Assembly: GCF_037126435.1 (NCBI RefSeq) | Contig: NZ_CP147020.1 | Span: 2,593,293-2,657,292, forward strand | Direction of reading: 5' to 3' | Length of the DNA stretch: 64,000 nucleotides | DNA from: Bernardetia sp. ABR2-2B | Lineage (GTDB): Bacteria > Bacteroidota > Bacteroidia > Cytophagales > Bernardetiaceae | Shown: positions 45,226 to 53,845 of the stretch, in pieces | Position numbering within the stretch: the first letter of the stretch is position 1 | Layout: every line of letters starts with the position of its first letter | Program-made: the position numbers and the translations under genes | The notes under the pieces: model-generated | Seen by the model: the letters and a program-made list of their open reading frames with translations, nothing else | The model's database searches: none | What the model was told of the DNA's origin: nothing

Positions 45226-45258
45226 AATGGCGTAGGAATTTTTCCTACGCTATTTTTG
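45226..45258 (+). terminator. terminator after the TPR gene
   Basis: GCGTAGGAA (45230-45238) and TTCCTACGC (45242-45250) form a stem flanked by AAT/ATT with a T run. Confidence 0.75.
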
Positions 45259-45268
45259 TGCTTTTTAT

Positions 45269-45277
45269 AGAGTAAAT
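45269..45277 (+). repeat. left copy of the 9-bp target duplication
   Basis: AGAGTAAAT directly abuts the IS left end and recurs at 46459-46467. Confidence 0.75.
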
Positions 45278-45278
45278 C

Positions 45279-46367
45279 TTACTCCATTGACAAAACTTTA
45301 ATTTTTTGATCAAATTTAGTTTCACTAGTCATTGGATTATTGAGTATTTTTTTAATTTCTATTAATCCATATCTGAAAAAAGAGTATTCATTATATCCAT
45401 TTGAACAGACTCTTATTTTTGTTTTTTTATGTTTCCATTCTCCTACTTTGTAACACCAAACAAAGGCAATGGAACACAAAGCAATTAATTTAGCTATTTT
45501 ATTTGGTTCTGTTAATTTTGTATTTTCTAAGTTAAAACCTTGTGATTTTAGTGCTTTAAACAACGTTTCGATTTCCCAACGTTGTTTATAAATTTCAAAA
45601 ATATTATCCAATAAAACAGGTGATGCTAAATAAATATATCCTTTTTGTGTTCGACTTACAGATAAATATACCTCTGCTTCATTGACTACAAATGTTCCAT
45701 CTAGTTGATAGGTTTCTGAAATCGAAAGCCCTCTACACCATGCTACAATAGACTTTGTTTTCCCTTTTCTAGTAGCTTTAAAGTTAGATTTTATACGCAT
45801 TACAAAATCAAATTTTTTTGTAGCTAAATAGAAAAACCATTTTTTACCTATAAACTCTCTATCTGCTACAAGAGCAGTAATAGATAAATTAGGAAATTGA
45901 TTTAAGAAATCTTCTATCAAATCAATTCGTTGTTGAGTAGCTGAATTTCCTGTCCTCGAAAGTACAGACCAACAAAGAGGAATAGATACCCCTTTATGAG
46001 CTGCTGAGAGAAGCAAAATATTAATATGCTCTTTTCCAACTTTCCAATTCGTTCTATCCAAACACAGTACGATATTTTCCCATTGTTCAATGCCTTCTAA
46101 GGAAATAATCAAATTAGTAATTGCTTGAAAATCAAGCTCATAATAATTTAAAAAGCGTTCTATACGACGTAAAGAAGAACTGTATTCTACATTCCTTTCA
46201 AACGCAGTTGCAATTTGAATTAAACCTCCTAGACCTACCTTTATAACAGCTATTACAAAAAGACCTATAAATTGAACTCGGGCTAAATGAAACCCTTTTA
46301 AATGAGAAGATAAAACACTAACTAATTTTGTAACTTTACCACTAGAAGCATACTTTGCTTTCGCCAT
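45279..46367 (-). CDS. IS4-family transposase
   Basis: I place the start at the ATG at 46367 (MAKAKYASSGK); a longer frame begins from a TTG at 46409. With this start the acidic catalytic triad is D104 (CLDRTNW), D169 (LVADREFIG) and E267. The IS4 signature Y-(2)-R-(3)-E-(6)-K is visible as Y260, R263, E267, K274 in YKQRWEIETLFKALK. The 362-residue frame is intact. The stop codon lies inside the left inverted repeat. A hairpin covers the start codon (see separate entry). Confidence 0.93.
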   Translation of the reverse strand: MAKAKYASSGKVTKLVSVLSSHLKGFHLARVQFIGLFVIAVIKVGLGGLIQIATAFERNVEYSSSLRRIERFLNYYELDFQAITNLIISLEGIEQWENIVLCLDRTNWKVGKEHINILLLSAAHKGVSIPLCWSVLSRTGNSATQQRIDLIEDFLNQFPNLSITALVADREFIGKKWFFYLATKKFDFVMRIKSNFKATRKGKTKSIVAWCRGLSISETYQLDGTFVVNEAEVYLSVSRTQKGYIYLASPVLLDNIFEIYKQRWEIETLFKALKSQGFNLENTKLTEPNKIAKLIALCSIAFVWCYKVGEWKHKKTKIRVCSNGYNEYSFFRYGLIEIKKILNNPMTSETKFDQKIKVLSME

Positions 46368-46416
46368 AATTGAGAAAATTTTGTGAGAAAAATTTTGTGA
46401 GAAACTCAATTATGGC
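46363..46416 (-). promoter_or_regulatory. hairpin sequestering the transposase start codon
   Basis: GCCATAATTGAG (46363-46374) and CTCAATTATGGC (46405-46416) are a perfect 12-bp inverted repeat. The ATG at 46367 lies inside the stem. Transcripts reading in from outside would fold and block translation, as is known for IS10/IS50 fold-back control; for this IS it is inferred. Confidence 0.6.
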
Positions 46417-46458
46417 TTTTTTTTATCTAAATTTAAAATCTTTTGTCAGAGGACTGAG

Positions 46459-46467
46459 AGAGTAAAT
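46459..46467 (+). repeat. right copy of the 9-bp target duplication
   Basis: AGAGTAAAT directly after the IS right end. Confidence 0.75.
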
Positions 46468-46733
46468 ATTTGTTTATATAGTTTTTGTATATTTTTTTAT
46501 TAAAAAAAATATACAAAAAATTTCACGGTTATTTTCAATTAGTCTTTTATATCATCAGAAGAGTTTTTTTGATAAAAAAAATAAAATTCTTTAAAAAGTC
46601 CACGATTTTTGTTTAATTTTACTTTACAACTATAATAAACTGCTGTTATCGTAATTCATGTACAAACACTACTTTTTTCTGAATTAAAGTAGTAATTGAT
46701 TTACTCACATTTATTTTTTTACTAAAAAAAATT

Positions 46734-47339
46734 ATGATTATGAAGAATATAGTATTCTTCGGTGACAGTTTGACAGAAGGGTATGGTTTACAATCAAGCC
46801 AAGCACCTCCTGCTCTTATCCAACAAAAGATAGATAAGTATGGCTTACTCTATACTGCCATTAATGCTGGTGTGAATGGTGATACTACACATAGTGCTAT
46901 AATGCGTTTACCAAATGTATTGCAACAACAAGAAGTAGATATTTTCGTACTTGCTTTGGGTATAAATGACCTTTTTAGAGGAATTGCTCCTCAAAAAATG
47001 GAACAAAACCTCACACAAATTATCGAACGCACAAAGGCACAATATCCAAATGTTATGATTGTGATGGCAAAAGTAAAAATACCTATTGAGTTACTTATTG
47101 GCTTTGGAATGATGGGACAAATTGCTGCACAGTATGCTGTTCAGTACCAGAAAGTCTATGAAAATATAGCCAAAAAATACAATTCTCCTTTGATTACTTC
47201 TTTATTGGAAGGCGTAATAGGCGAGGTACACCTAAATCTTGCTGACCGTTTACATCCGAATGCACAAGGTTATGAATTGGTAGCAGACACAATATGGCAA
47301 ACTATTTATCCAATTTTACGTCAGAGTTACACTAATTAA
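46734..47339 (+). CDS. SGNH/GDSL-type esterase (TesA/arylesterase-like)
   Basis: 201 residues. The four SGNH blocks are visible: FGDSLTEG near residue 10, INAGVNGDT, LALGINDL and DRLHPNAQGY with the Asp/His pair. No clear signal peptide, so it is probably cytoplasmic or peripheral. Relatives hydrolyse short esters or thioesters; the specific substrate is unknown. An in-frame ATG at 46740 is an alternative start. The IS inserted about 270 bases upstream and could have altered its promoter region. A strong terminator follows. Confidence 0.88.
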   Translation: MIMKNIVFFGDSLTEGYGLQSSQAPPALIQQKIDKYGLLYTAINAGVNGDTTHSAIMRLPNVLQQQEVDIFVLALGINDLFRGIAPQKMEQNLTQIIERTKAQYPNVMIVMAKVKIPIELLIGFGMMGQIAAQYAVQYQKVYENIAKKYNSPLITSLLEGVIGEVHLNLADRLHPNAQGYELVADTIWQTIYPILRQSYTN

Positions 47340-47451
47340 AACTACTCTTATTTTATACTACTTCAACTTTTATAATTAACTTTCCCTAAAACTATAAATG
47401 ATAGTAGAGTATAAATGAATTGATTTCGATTTTATAAATGCTCTACTACTT

Positions 47452-47497
47452 AAAATAATACCCTTTACTTTTCAATGAAAGTAAAGGGTATTATTTT
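47452..47497. terminator. bidirectional terminator
   Basis: A 20-bp perfect stem (47452-47471 with 47478-47497; core ATACCCTTTACTTT) with T and A tails, between convergent genes. Confidence 0.85.
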
Positions 47498-47515
47498 TTT
47501 GATAAAGAAATTTTC

Positions 47516-48310
47516 TTACAAATCTTGCGCTCCAACAATAAATTCAGAAAGGTCTAAGACTTTGATTTCTTTCTCTTTATTGAAGTGTTTTATTCCATCT
47601 CCCATCATTGTCATACAGAACGGACAACCCACAGCTACATAATCTGGACGAGCTGCAACGGCTTCTTCTGCACGTTCGATATTGACTTCTTTCTTACCTT
47701 TTTCGGCATCTTTGAACATCTGCGCTCCCCCTGCACCACAACAAAGCCCTTTAGACTTGCAGCGTTTCATTTCTACTAATTCGGCATCTAATTTTTCCAA
47801 AACTTCACGAGGAGCTTCATAAATATCATTTGCTCTACCCAAATAACAAGAATCGTGATAAGTAATTCTTTTTCCTTTAAACTCTCCTCCTCCAAATTTC
47901 ACTTTTCCTTCGTTGATTAGCTTTTGAAGGTATTGAGAATGATGAATAACATCATAATTTCCACCTAATTCTGGATATTCATTTTTCAACGTATTGAAAC
48001 AATGAGGACAAGCCGTAACAATATTTTTGATATTATAATTATTCAAAACCTCAATGTTCATTGCTGCCTGCATCTGAAATGTAAATTCATCACCAGCACG
48101 ACGAGCAGGGTCGCCCGTACAGCTTTCTTCTGTTCCCAAAACAGCAAAGTTGATATTTGCTTTATTCAAGATACGAATCATCGCACGAGTAACAGCTTTA
48201 TAACGGTCGTCATACGAACCAGCACAGCCTACCCAAAATAATATCTCTGGAGATTTTCCTTCAGCAGAAAGTTCTGCCATTGTAGGAATTTTTAATGTTT
48301 CTTCGCTCAT
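47516..48310 (-). CDS. cysteine-rich (Fe-S)-binding protein, HdrB/CCG-domain type
   Basis: I start at the ATG at 48310 (MSEETLKIPTMAEL); an earlier start would translate a perfect hairpin. It has two CCG-type Cys domains. The first is FWVGCAGSYDD with CPHCFNTL, the second SCYLGRAND with KGLCCGAGGAQMF and VGCPFCMTMM. Such proteins are the HdrB-like/GlpC-like subunits that bind Fe-S clusters and pass electrons with a membrane partner. The partner is the next gene upstream on the same strand. The electron donor and acceptor are not known; pairing with an ETF or quinone is a common inference. Confidence 0.88.
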   Translation of the reverse strand: MSEETLKIPTMAELSAEGKSPEILFWVGCAGSYDDRYKAVTRAMIRILNKANINFAVLGTEESCTGDPARRAGDEFTFQMQAAMNIEVLNNYNIKNIVTACPHCFNTLKNEYPELGGNYDVIHHSQYLQKLINEGKVKFGGGEFKGKRITYHDSCYLGRANDIYEAPREVLEKLDAELVEMKRCKSKGLCCGAGGAQMFKDAEKGKKEVNIERAEEAVAARPDYVAVGCPFCMTMMGDGIKHFNKEKEIKVLDLSEFIVGAQDL

Positions 48311-48324
48311 ATTTTTTATGTTTA

Positions 48325-48364
48325 TTTTCTCTAGTTCAAGCGTCGACACTTGAACTAGAGAAAA
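48325..48364 (-). repeat. perfect 16-bp intercistronic hairpin
   Basis: TTTTCTCTAGTTCAAG (48325-48340) and CTTGAACTAGAGAAAA (48349-48364) are perfect complements with loop CGTCGACA. It lies in the leftward transcript between the two Fe-S genes, 14 bases before the ATG at 48310. Confidence 0.7.
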
Positions 48365-48464
48365 GGATTAAATCTTTATTTTAGAAACTATTGTCAAAGT
48401 CAGACTACTGACTATTAGCAAAGTTTTAATTCTAACAAAATTGGATTAACTGATAACTGAAAAG

Positions 48465-49877
48465 TTACTGGTTACCGTTTTTAAGTTCATCAGCCCACTT
48501 AAAGCGTTCTGTTGGAGCAAATGCCCAAGGCGCACCATTATTTCCTACATTTGTTAGCATTGCTTTCCACGCATCAGGAACATCAGCTTCTTCCATTGCC
48601 ACATAACGACGCATCTCCAAAATAGGCTCTAATGGATTAATGTTTACTGGACAGGCATCTACACAAGCATTACAAGAAGTACATGCCATTAGCTCTTCTT
48701 TTGTTACGTAATCACCATACAACATTTTATCATCTGGCTTGTAGTATTCTCCCATTTCGTCCATACGTTCTCCGATTTCATCGGCACGTTGGCGAACATT
48801 CATGACAATCTTACGAGGGGATAATTTTTTACCTGTCATATTTGCAGGACAAACATCTGTACAACGTCCACACTGCGTACAGGTATAAGCATCTAAGATA
48901 TTTCTCCACGTCAAATCAGTAACATCTTTTGCACCAAAAGAAGGGATTTCATCGTCTGCTGCATTTGCATCTGACTCTAGTGTTCCCATCGTAATCTGAA
49001 CTTCTTTAGTAATAGAATCCATATTGTTCATTTCTCCAGTAGGCTTCAAACGAGTAAAATATACATTTGGAAAAGCAAGGAAAATATGAAGGTGTTTTGA
49101 ATAGGTTACATAAATTGCAAAGCCTAAAATACCCATAATATGAAACCACCAAGCTCCACGTTCTAATAAGACAAGCTGGGTAGTTGTAAGTCCGTCATAA
49201 AGTGGAATCAGTGTTTGACTGACCAAAAAACGAACAGGATTATTTTCAAAAACTCCGTAATGAGCTGCATCAACATTATTTATAACATCAATACCATTTG
49301 CCAAATCCATTGCTCTCATTTGCAAGATAGAATCTGTTGCATTCATCGTAAAAAGGAAAAACATCAAGATAATCTCAAAAACTAAGATAAGGTTTGCATC
49401 AAGATGCGCCCAACCTTTCATTTCAGGCTTATCAAAACGCTCTACTTTTACAACATTACGACGGATAAGGAAAATAACACAGGTAGCTAAAACACCAAAA
49501 GCGAGTAATTCAAAAAAGCCAATCAAGATTTGATAAACAGTTGAGCCAAGCAATGGCGCAAAAATACGGTGTTGTCCTGTAATTCCATCAATAACGATTT
49601 CCAAAACTTCGATATTAATCAAAAGGAAACCTGCATAAATAACAAGGTGCATCAAACCTACAAACGGACGTGCAAACATCTTTTTCTGTCCGAAAGCAAT
49701 CAAAATCATCAGCTTCAAACGTTCGGAAGGATTATGTGCAGCTTTCCACTCTTTTCCTAATTCGATATTGCGTCGAATATATTTATAGCGCATAAAAATT
49801 ACACCTGCCGTAACCAAAAGAGCAGTTACGAAGAACATAATTTGAAATAAGGAAGTAAAAATTTCTAATTGTTTCAT
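48465..49877 (-). CDS. membrane (Fe-S) oxidoreductase, HdrD/NarI-like
   Basis: 470 residues. Several N-terminal membrane helices (e.g. LFQIMFFVTALLVTAGVIFM, LVIYAGFLLINIEVLEIVI) suggest a NarI-like heme b cytochrome part. Two 4Fe-4S binding motifs follow, CTQCGRCTDVCPANM at about residue 330 and CTSCNACVDACPVN at about 395. It probably moves electrons between a quinone and the HdrB-like protein encoded next. The 155-base gap includes a strong hairpin. Physiological role is not assigned. Confidence 0.88.
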   Translation of the reverse strand: MKQLEIFTSLFQIMFFVTALLVTAGVIFMRYKYIRRNIELGKEWKAAHNPSERLKLMILIAFGQKKMFARPFVGLMHLVIYAGFLLINIEVLEIVIDGITGQHRIFAPLLGSTVYQILIGFFELLAFGVLATCVIFLIRRNVVKVERFDKPEMKGWAHLDANLILVFEIILMFFLFTMNATDSILQMRAMDLANGIDVINNVDAAHYGVFENNPVRFLVSQTLIPLYDGLTTTQLVLLERGAWWFHIMGILGFAIYVTYSKHLHIFLAFPNVYFTRLKPTGEMNNMDSITKEVQITMGTLESDANAADDEIPSFGAKDVTDLTWRNILDAYTCTQCGRCTDVCPANMTGKKLSPRKIVMNVRQRADEIGERMDEMGEYYKPDDKMLYGDYVTKEELMACTSCNACVDACPVNINPLEPILEMRRYVAMEEADVPDAWKAMLTNVGNNGAPWAFAPTERFKWADELKNGNQ

Positions 49878-50187
49878 AAAAAAGGGCTATATAAAAATGA
49901 ATATCTAATTAAAGTGTATAGTTGTCGTAATTTTTTGTTCTTATTTTTGTTTTAAGTATTGAGTAGGAAACTTCAAAATAAACTTGAAAGTTTTGACAAT
50001 AGAATTAAATATAGAGAATTGTAAAGACAATAAATAGAACGGAGCAGTAAAACTACTCGGTTTGCATAACAAATTTGCAAAGAAAGAACTGATTTTGATA
50101 ATTTAGAGATAGAATTAGTTAGTTTTTATATTAATTTAGAATGATTCTATTTTTTTATTTTTCTATAAAACTCTCTTCTAAACGAGA

Positions 50188-50223
50188 AAAAGTCTATTTG
50201 ATAATTTAATCAAATAGACTTTT
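50188..50223. terminator. hairpin/terminator without an obvious gene
   Basis: AAAAGTCTATTTGA (50188-50201) and TCAAATAGACTTTT (50210-50223) form a perfect stem. T runs lie on both strands. No gene ends nearby, so it may close an untranslated RNA or be read-through control. Confidence 0.5.
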
Positions 50224-50318
50224 CAGCTTCTTTCAAAACTAGAGTATTAAGAAAATAGTATTTATGAGTTTTGTCTTTTTGAAATTGCTCGTCCATTTAA
50301 GTAGAAAGGTATAAAAAA

Positions 50319-50350
50319 AAAGTTCGAATATCTCTATTCAAACTTTACTT
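50319..50350 (-). terminator. terminator after LytTR gene
   Basis: AAAGTTCGAATA (50319-50330) pairs with TATTCAAACTTT (50335-50346) with one bulge. On the leftward transcript a T run follows. Confidence 0.6.
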
Positions 50351-50378
50351 TTTTTAACAAAAAAGTGATTTTTATTTT

Positions 50379-51065
50379 TTACAGTAAATTCAACTTTTTC
50401 ATAAAACGATTTTTATAAGAAGCTCCAATCGGAATTGTTTTGCTAGGCATTACTACACTAGCATCTTCAATACTCATTATTTTTGTAAAATTGACAATGT
50501 ATGAACGATGAACACGTATAAAATCTGTTTCAGGTAATTTCTTTTCTAAGCCTTTCATTGTCGAATGAATAATATATTTACGTTTTTCAGTATTTATGAT
50601 TACATAATCTGACAATGCTTCGATAAAAAACACATCACTCAAACGCAAACGAACAATTTTGTTATCAGCTTTGATAAATACTTCATCTTGATTCTCAACA
50701 GTTACATTTGAGGCTTTTAAATTAGCTTCTGCTTTTCCAACTGCCTTTAGAAAACGAGCGTAGTTTACTGGTTTTACTAAATAATCGGTTACATTGTACT
50801 CAAATGCCTCAACAGCATAACTTGCACGAGAGGTAACCAAAATAATTTGAGGCATATCATCAAGTGTCTTCATGAGGTCAAGACCTGTCATTTCAGGCAT
50901 CTCAACATCTAAAAAAACAATATCAACTTCTTTGGATTTGATAATTGTGAAAGCGTCAGCAGCATTATCTGTTTCTTCAAGTACAGTCAAACTCTCTGTT
51001 TTGTTGGCAAAATGCTTTATTACGTTGCGAGAAAACTCATCATCATCTACAATTAGGCAGTTCAT
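50379..51065 (-). CDS. LytTR-family response regulator
   Basis: 228 residues. The receiver domain has VDDDE near residue 6, phospho-acceptor D53 in FLDVEMPEMTG, and the conserved TSR and KPVNYARF. A LytTR DNA-binding domain (about 125-228) shows VFIEALSDYVII and RVHRSYIVNF. Transcription factor controlled by a histidine kinase; no LytS-type kinase is next to it. Target promoters are unknown. Confidence 0.95.
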   Translation of the reverse strand: MNCLIVDDDEFSRNVIKHFANKTESLTVLEETDNAADAFTIIKSKEVDIVFLDVEMPEMTGLDLMKTLDDMPQIILVTSRASYAVEAFEYNVTDYLVKPVNYARFLKAVGKAEANLKASNVTVENQDEVFIKADNKIVRLRLSDVFFIEALSDYVIINTEKRKYIIHSTMKGLEKKLPETDFIRVHRSYIVNFTKIMSIEDASVVMPSKTIPIGASYKNRFMKKLNLL

Positions 51066-51201
51066 ATATATGGGGGCTAGTAGTTTTTTACTTAGATTAG
51101 GAGTAGGTTTATTTTTCTACATAAATTTATGAGCTTCATTTTTCCTCAAACAAATATGTTAAAATGGAAAGTTAAGCAAAATCATCATCAATTCGTAATT
51201 T

Positions 51202-51858
51202 TTAATTCTTAATTTCTGATTGACTCATATGTTTTTCAAAAAGTAGTTTCATATATTTTCCAACAATATCAAACTCAAGGTTGATTGTATCACCTATTTT
51301 GAGTTTATGAAAATTTGTATGTTCATAAGTGTAAGGAATAATAGCAACGCTAAAACTACCTTTTTGAGTTTCATTATTTTTTTCTGAATCGCTTTTCAAA
51401 CCCGTTTCTGAATCTACAACGGTCAGACTGACACCATTTGTACAAATAGAACCCTTCTGAACCGTAAAATTTCCTTTGTCTTCGTACTCAAAATAAAAAC
51501 GCCAACTTCCATTTTCATCAATTATCTTTGTACAGATAGCCGTTTGATCGACGTGTCCTTGTACGATATGTCCGTCAAAACGACCATTAGCAGACATACA
51601 ACGCTCTAAATTTAATTTTGAACCTACTGCCCATTTTCCTAAATCTGTCTTTTGAAGTGTTTCTTCAATAGCCGTTACGAAGTGTCTACTTTTATCTTTA
51701 TCAACTTTAGTAACTGTCAGACAAACGCCATTATGAGCAACACTCTGGTCAATTTTGAGCTGATTTGAAATTGATGATTCTATCTCAAATAATTGGTTTG
51801 TTCCTTCTTTTTTTATGGAAATAAGAGTTCCTATTTCTTCAATAATTCCTGTAAACAT
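51202..51858 (-). CDS. ribE: riboflavin synthase alpha chain
   Basis: Riboflavin synthase dismutates two 6,7-dimethyl-8-ribityllumazines to riboflavin. 218 residues with two lumazine-binding repeats: N-terminal MFTGIIEEIGTL with HNGVCLTV, and NGRFDGHIVQGHVD with TNGVSLTVVD. The family call is secure. Other rib genes are not in the window and no FMN riboswitch is visible upstream. Confidence 0.94.
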   Translation of the reverse strand: MFTGIIEEIGTLISIKKEGTNQLFEIESSISNQLKIDQSVAHNGVCLTVTKVDKDKSRHFVTAIEETLQKTDLGKWAVGSKLNLERCMSANGRFDGHIVQGHVDQTAICTKIIDENGSWRFYFEYEDKGNFTVQKGSICTNGVSLTVVDSETGLKSDSEKNNETQKGSFSVAIIPYTYEHTNFHKLKIGDTINLEFDIVGKYMKLLFEKHMSQSEIKN

Positions 51859-52161
51859 ATTATGTGTTGAATTGTAATTTTAATTTCTAAGCACGAAAAT
51901 CCAAAATACTCTATCAAAATACAAATAGAACTTATTTTAGTTAAATTCGTTTACTCAATTAGGACGATAATAATGCTATTTATTTACTCTTAATTTTTTT
52001 TAAGCACGTAACAGTTTGTAAACAAACGTGTTATTAATAAAAAACCTTTTTACATCTAATTATTCTATCCAATTAATTTGACTCTTTTTACTTTATATTT
52101 TTCAAGATATTATAACTTTATCATAAAAACGAATAAAAGCTATTCTCTTTTACTCTCCAAA

Positions 52162-53742
52162 GTGAAGAATAGTTTAGTATTTTTTCTATGTCTCACTTTT
52201 CTATTTTTTGCTTCCCCTTTTGTTTTTGCAACCAATATTCTAAGTAATACCCTCACTAATACGGTTGATGGGGATAATTTGTTCAAACTCATTGGTAAAT
52301 CCAAAACAGATCCTTTAGTAAGAGATTTTTTGAATAAGTTAGGAATGAAAGATGAGTCTCTTAGCTCCAATTTCATTTGGACATATCCAAGTAATGGAAT
52401 TAGAATAGGGTTTTATAAGGGAGATATTATCGATAAAATAATGCTTTATGATAATACATATTCTGTAAATGATAAAAAATTTGAAGCCTACTCTAGCAAA
52501 CTTCCTAAAAATCTGACTTGGAGAGACACAAAATCTTCTACCATTGTAAAACTAGGAATACCTTCTAAAGACAATGCAAATTATATGGAATATAACAATC
52601 TTCCTGTTGAAGTAGTCTTTTATTATACAGGTTCTAGAATAAAATCAAGATTAAGAGGTATCTTATTACGATTCAAAAACTGTATTTCTGGAGATTGTGA
52701 AGATGGAGAAGGAGTTTATGTAGAAAGAGATGGTTCTCGTTATGAAGGCGAATGGAAAGACGGAAAAAGACATGGCAAGGGAAGTCTTGTATATACAAAT
52801 GGTGTAACGAAAAAAGGATTTTGGGAAAATGGAAATTATAAAGGACAAGATTTTTTTGAATCGAATGGGTTATATGACCTTTTGGGAAAGCATAAAGATA
52901 GTGAAGAAGTAAAATCAGCTAGTAGCAGACAGAAAAAAGGGTATCAACAAATTCATCTTGCTTACGACCATTTTCAGTATGTTTTTAATAATAATAAACT
53001 ACGCTTTTATTTTAATGATTATGGCTATTTATATAAAGTAGCTGTCAATAAATCAGGATTTGGAGAAGTCTCACACCCTCTAACTGAAAAAGTAACTCCT
53101 TATTCAGACCAAAACTATGTTGCCTATATAATGGGTTCTCCTTATAAAAAATACAATTACAGAACAGGATCGACGTGGCTTTATAAAGATAAAAAATTTG
53201 ATTTACGTATTCGTTTTACTAAAAACGGAATTATGGACGGAATTGATGTAACAGTAAATGACGAGGATATTTTAGTAAATGCTGAACAAGGAACTTGTAA
53301 GACTGGAAACTGTAAAGATGGCTTTGGAGAGTTAATATCTGAATCTGGAAGATATATAGGAAAGTTTAAAGATGGAAAATTTGATGGACAAGGAACAATG
53401 TATTATGCTTCGGGTGGATATTATAAAGGCAGTTTTTCGGAAGGAATGCGTGATGGACGAGGAACTTATATTTGGTCAGACAATAGCAAATACATAGGAA
53501 ATTGGAAAAACAATCAAAAACATGGCGTTGGTTCAATGCACTATCAAAATAAAAGTCGTTATGAAGGACAATGGTACCAAGACCAAAGACACGGCAAAGG
53601 CTCAATGTATTACCCTAATGGCGAACATTATATTGGAGATTGGTCGTATAATTCACAGACAGGAAAAGGTACGCTCTACAAAACCAACGGAGAACGACAA
53701 ACTGGAATTTGGCAGAATGGAAGACTCAAATCTGCTTTATAG
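52162..53742 (+). CDS. secreted MORN-repeat protein with duplicated module
   Basis: The best start is the GTG at 52162, giving a good signal peptide (MKNSLVFFLCLTFLFFASPFVFA). A TTG at 52078 would add 28 residues. The mature protein contains a roughly 150-residue domain followed by MORN-type repeats (YEGEWKDGKRHGKGSL), then a second related domain and a second, longer MORN array (YIGKFKDGKFDGQGTM, YKGSFSEGMRDGRGTY, YIGNWKNNQKHGVGSM, YEGQWYQDQRHGKGSM, YIGDWSYNSQTGKGTL). MORN repeats bind membranes or proteins. It is an internal duplication of domain plus repeat. Function unknown. Confidence 0.85.
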   Translation: MKNSLVFFLCLTFLFFASPFVFATNILSNTLTNTVDGDNLFKLIGKSKTDPLVRDFLNKLGMKDESLSSNFIWTYPSNGIRIGFYKGDIIDKIMLYDNTYSVNDKKFEAYSSKLPKNLTWRDTKSSTIVKLGIPSKDNANYMEYNNLPVEVVFYYTGSRIKSRLRGILLRFKNCISGDCEDGEGVYVERDGSRYEGEWKDGKRHGKGSLVYTNGVTKKGFWENGNYKGQDFFESNGLYDLLGKHKDSEEVKSASSRQKKGYQQIHLAYDHFQYVFNNNKLRFYFNDYGYLYKVAVNKSGFGEVSHPLTEKVTPYSDQNYVAYIMGSPYKKYNYRTGSTWLYKDKKFDLRIRFTKNGIMDGIDVTVNDEDILVNAEQGTCKTGNCKDGFGELISESGRYIGKFKDGKFDGQGTMYYASGGYYKGSFSEGMRDGRGTYIWSDNSKYIGNWKNNQKHGVGSMHYQNKSRYEGQWYQDQRHGKGSMYYPNGEHYIGDWSYNSQTGKGTLYKTNGERQTGIWQNGRLKSAL

Positions 53743-53764
53743 AACTCACATAAATTACAAAAAA

Positions 53765-53818
53765 AATAGCTATTCTATTTATTTCTAAATAAAATAGCTA
53801 TTCAAATATTTTTTTTTG
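53765..53818. terminator. bidirectional terminator
   Basis: AATAGCTATT (53765-53774) and AATAGCTATT (53793-53802) form a long near-palindromic stem with inner TATTTA/TAAATA, then a long T run. It separates the convergent MORN and siaC genes. Confidence 0.8.
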
Positions 53819-53845
53819 TACCAAAATAAGAAGTAAAAAAGAATC

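Larger units (their letters stand above)
45278..46458. mobile_element. IS4-family insertion sequence, 1181 bp
   Basis: The element is bounded by imperfect inverted repeats (left CTTACTCCATTGACAAAA; right, read inward, CTCAGTCCTCTGACAAAA; 14 of 18 match) and by a 9-bp direct duplication AGAGTAAAT. It contains one intact transposase gene read leftward. IS4-family elements duplicate about 9-13 bp, so the boundaries fit. It sits between two genes and interrupts neither. Confidence 0.85.
49878..50378. other. 501-base intergenic region with two hairpins
   Basis: There is no ORF. Two hairpins lie at 50188-50223 and 50319-50346; the second is the terminator of the LytTR gene. The first may end another short transcript between them. 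Confidence 0.45.

Noticed and set aside
52014-52027. GTTTGTAAACAAAC palindrome upstream of the MORN gene as an operator
   Set aside because: A short palindrome in AT-rich DNA without a matching copy elsewhere or an adjacent regulator gene; not enough to call.
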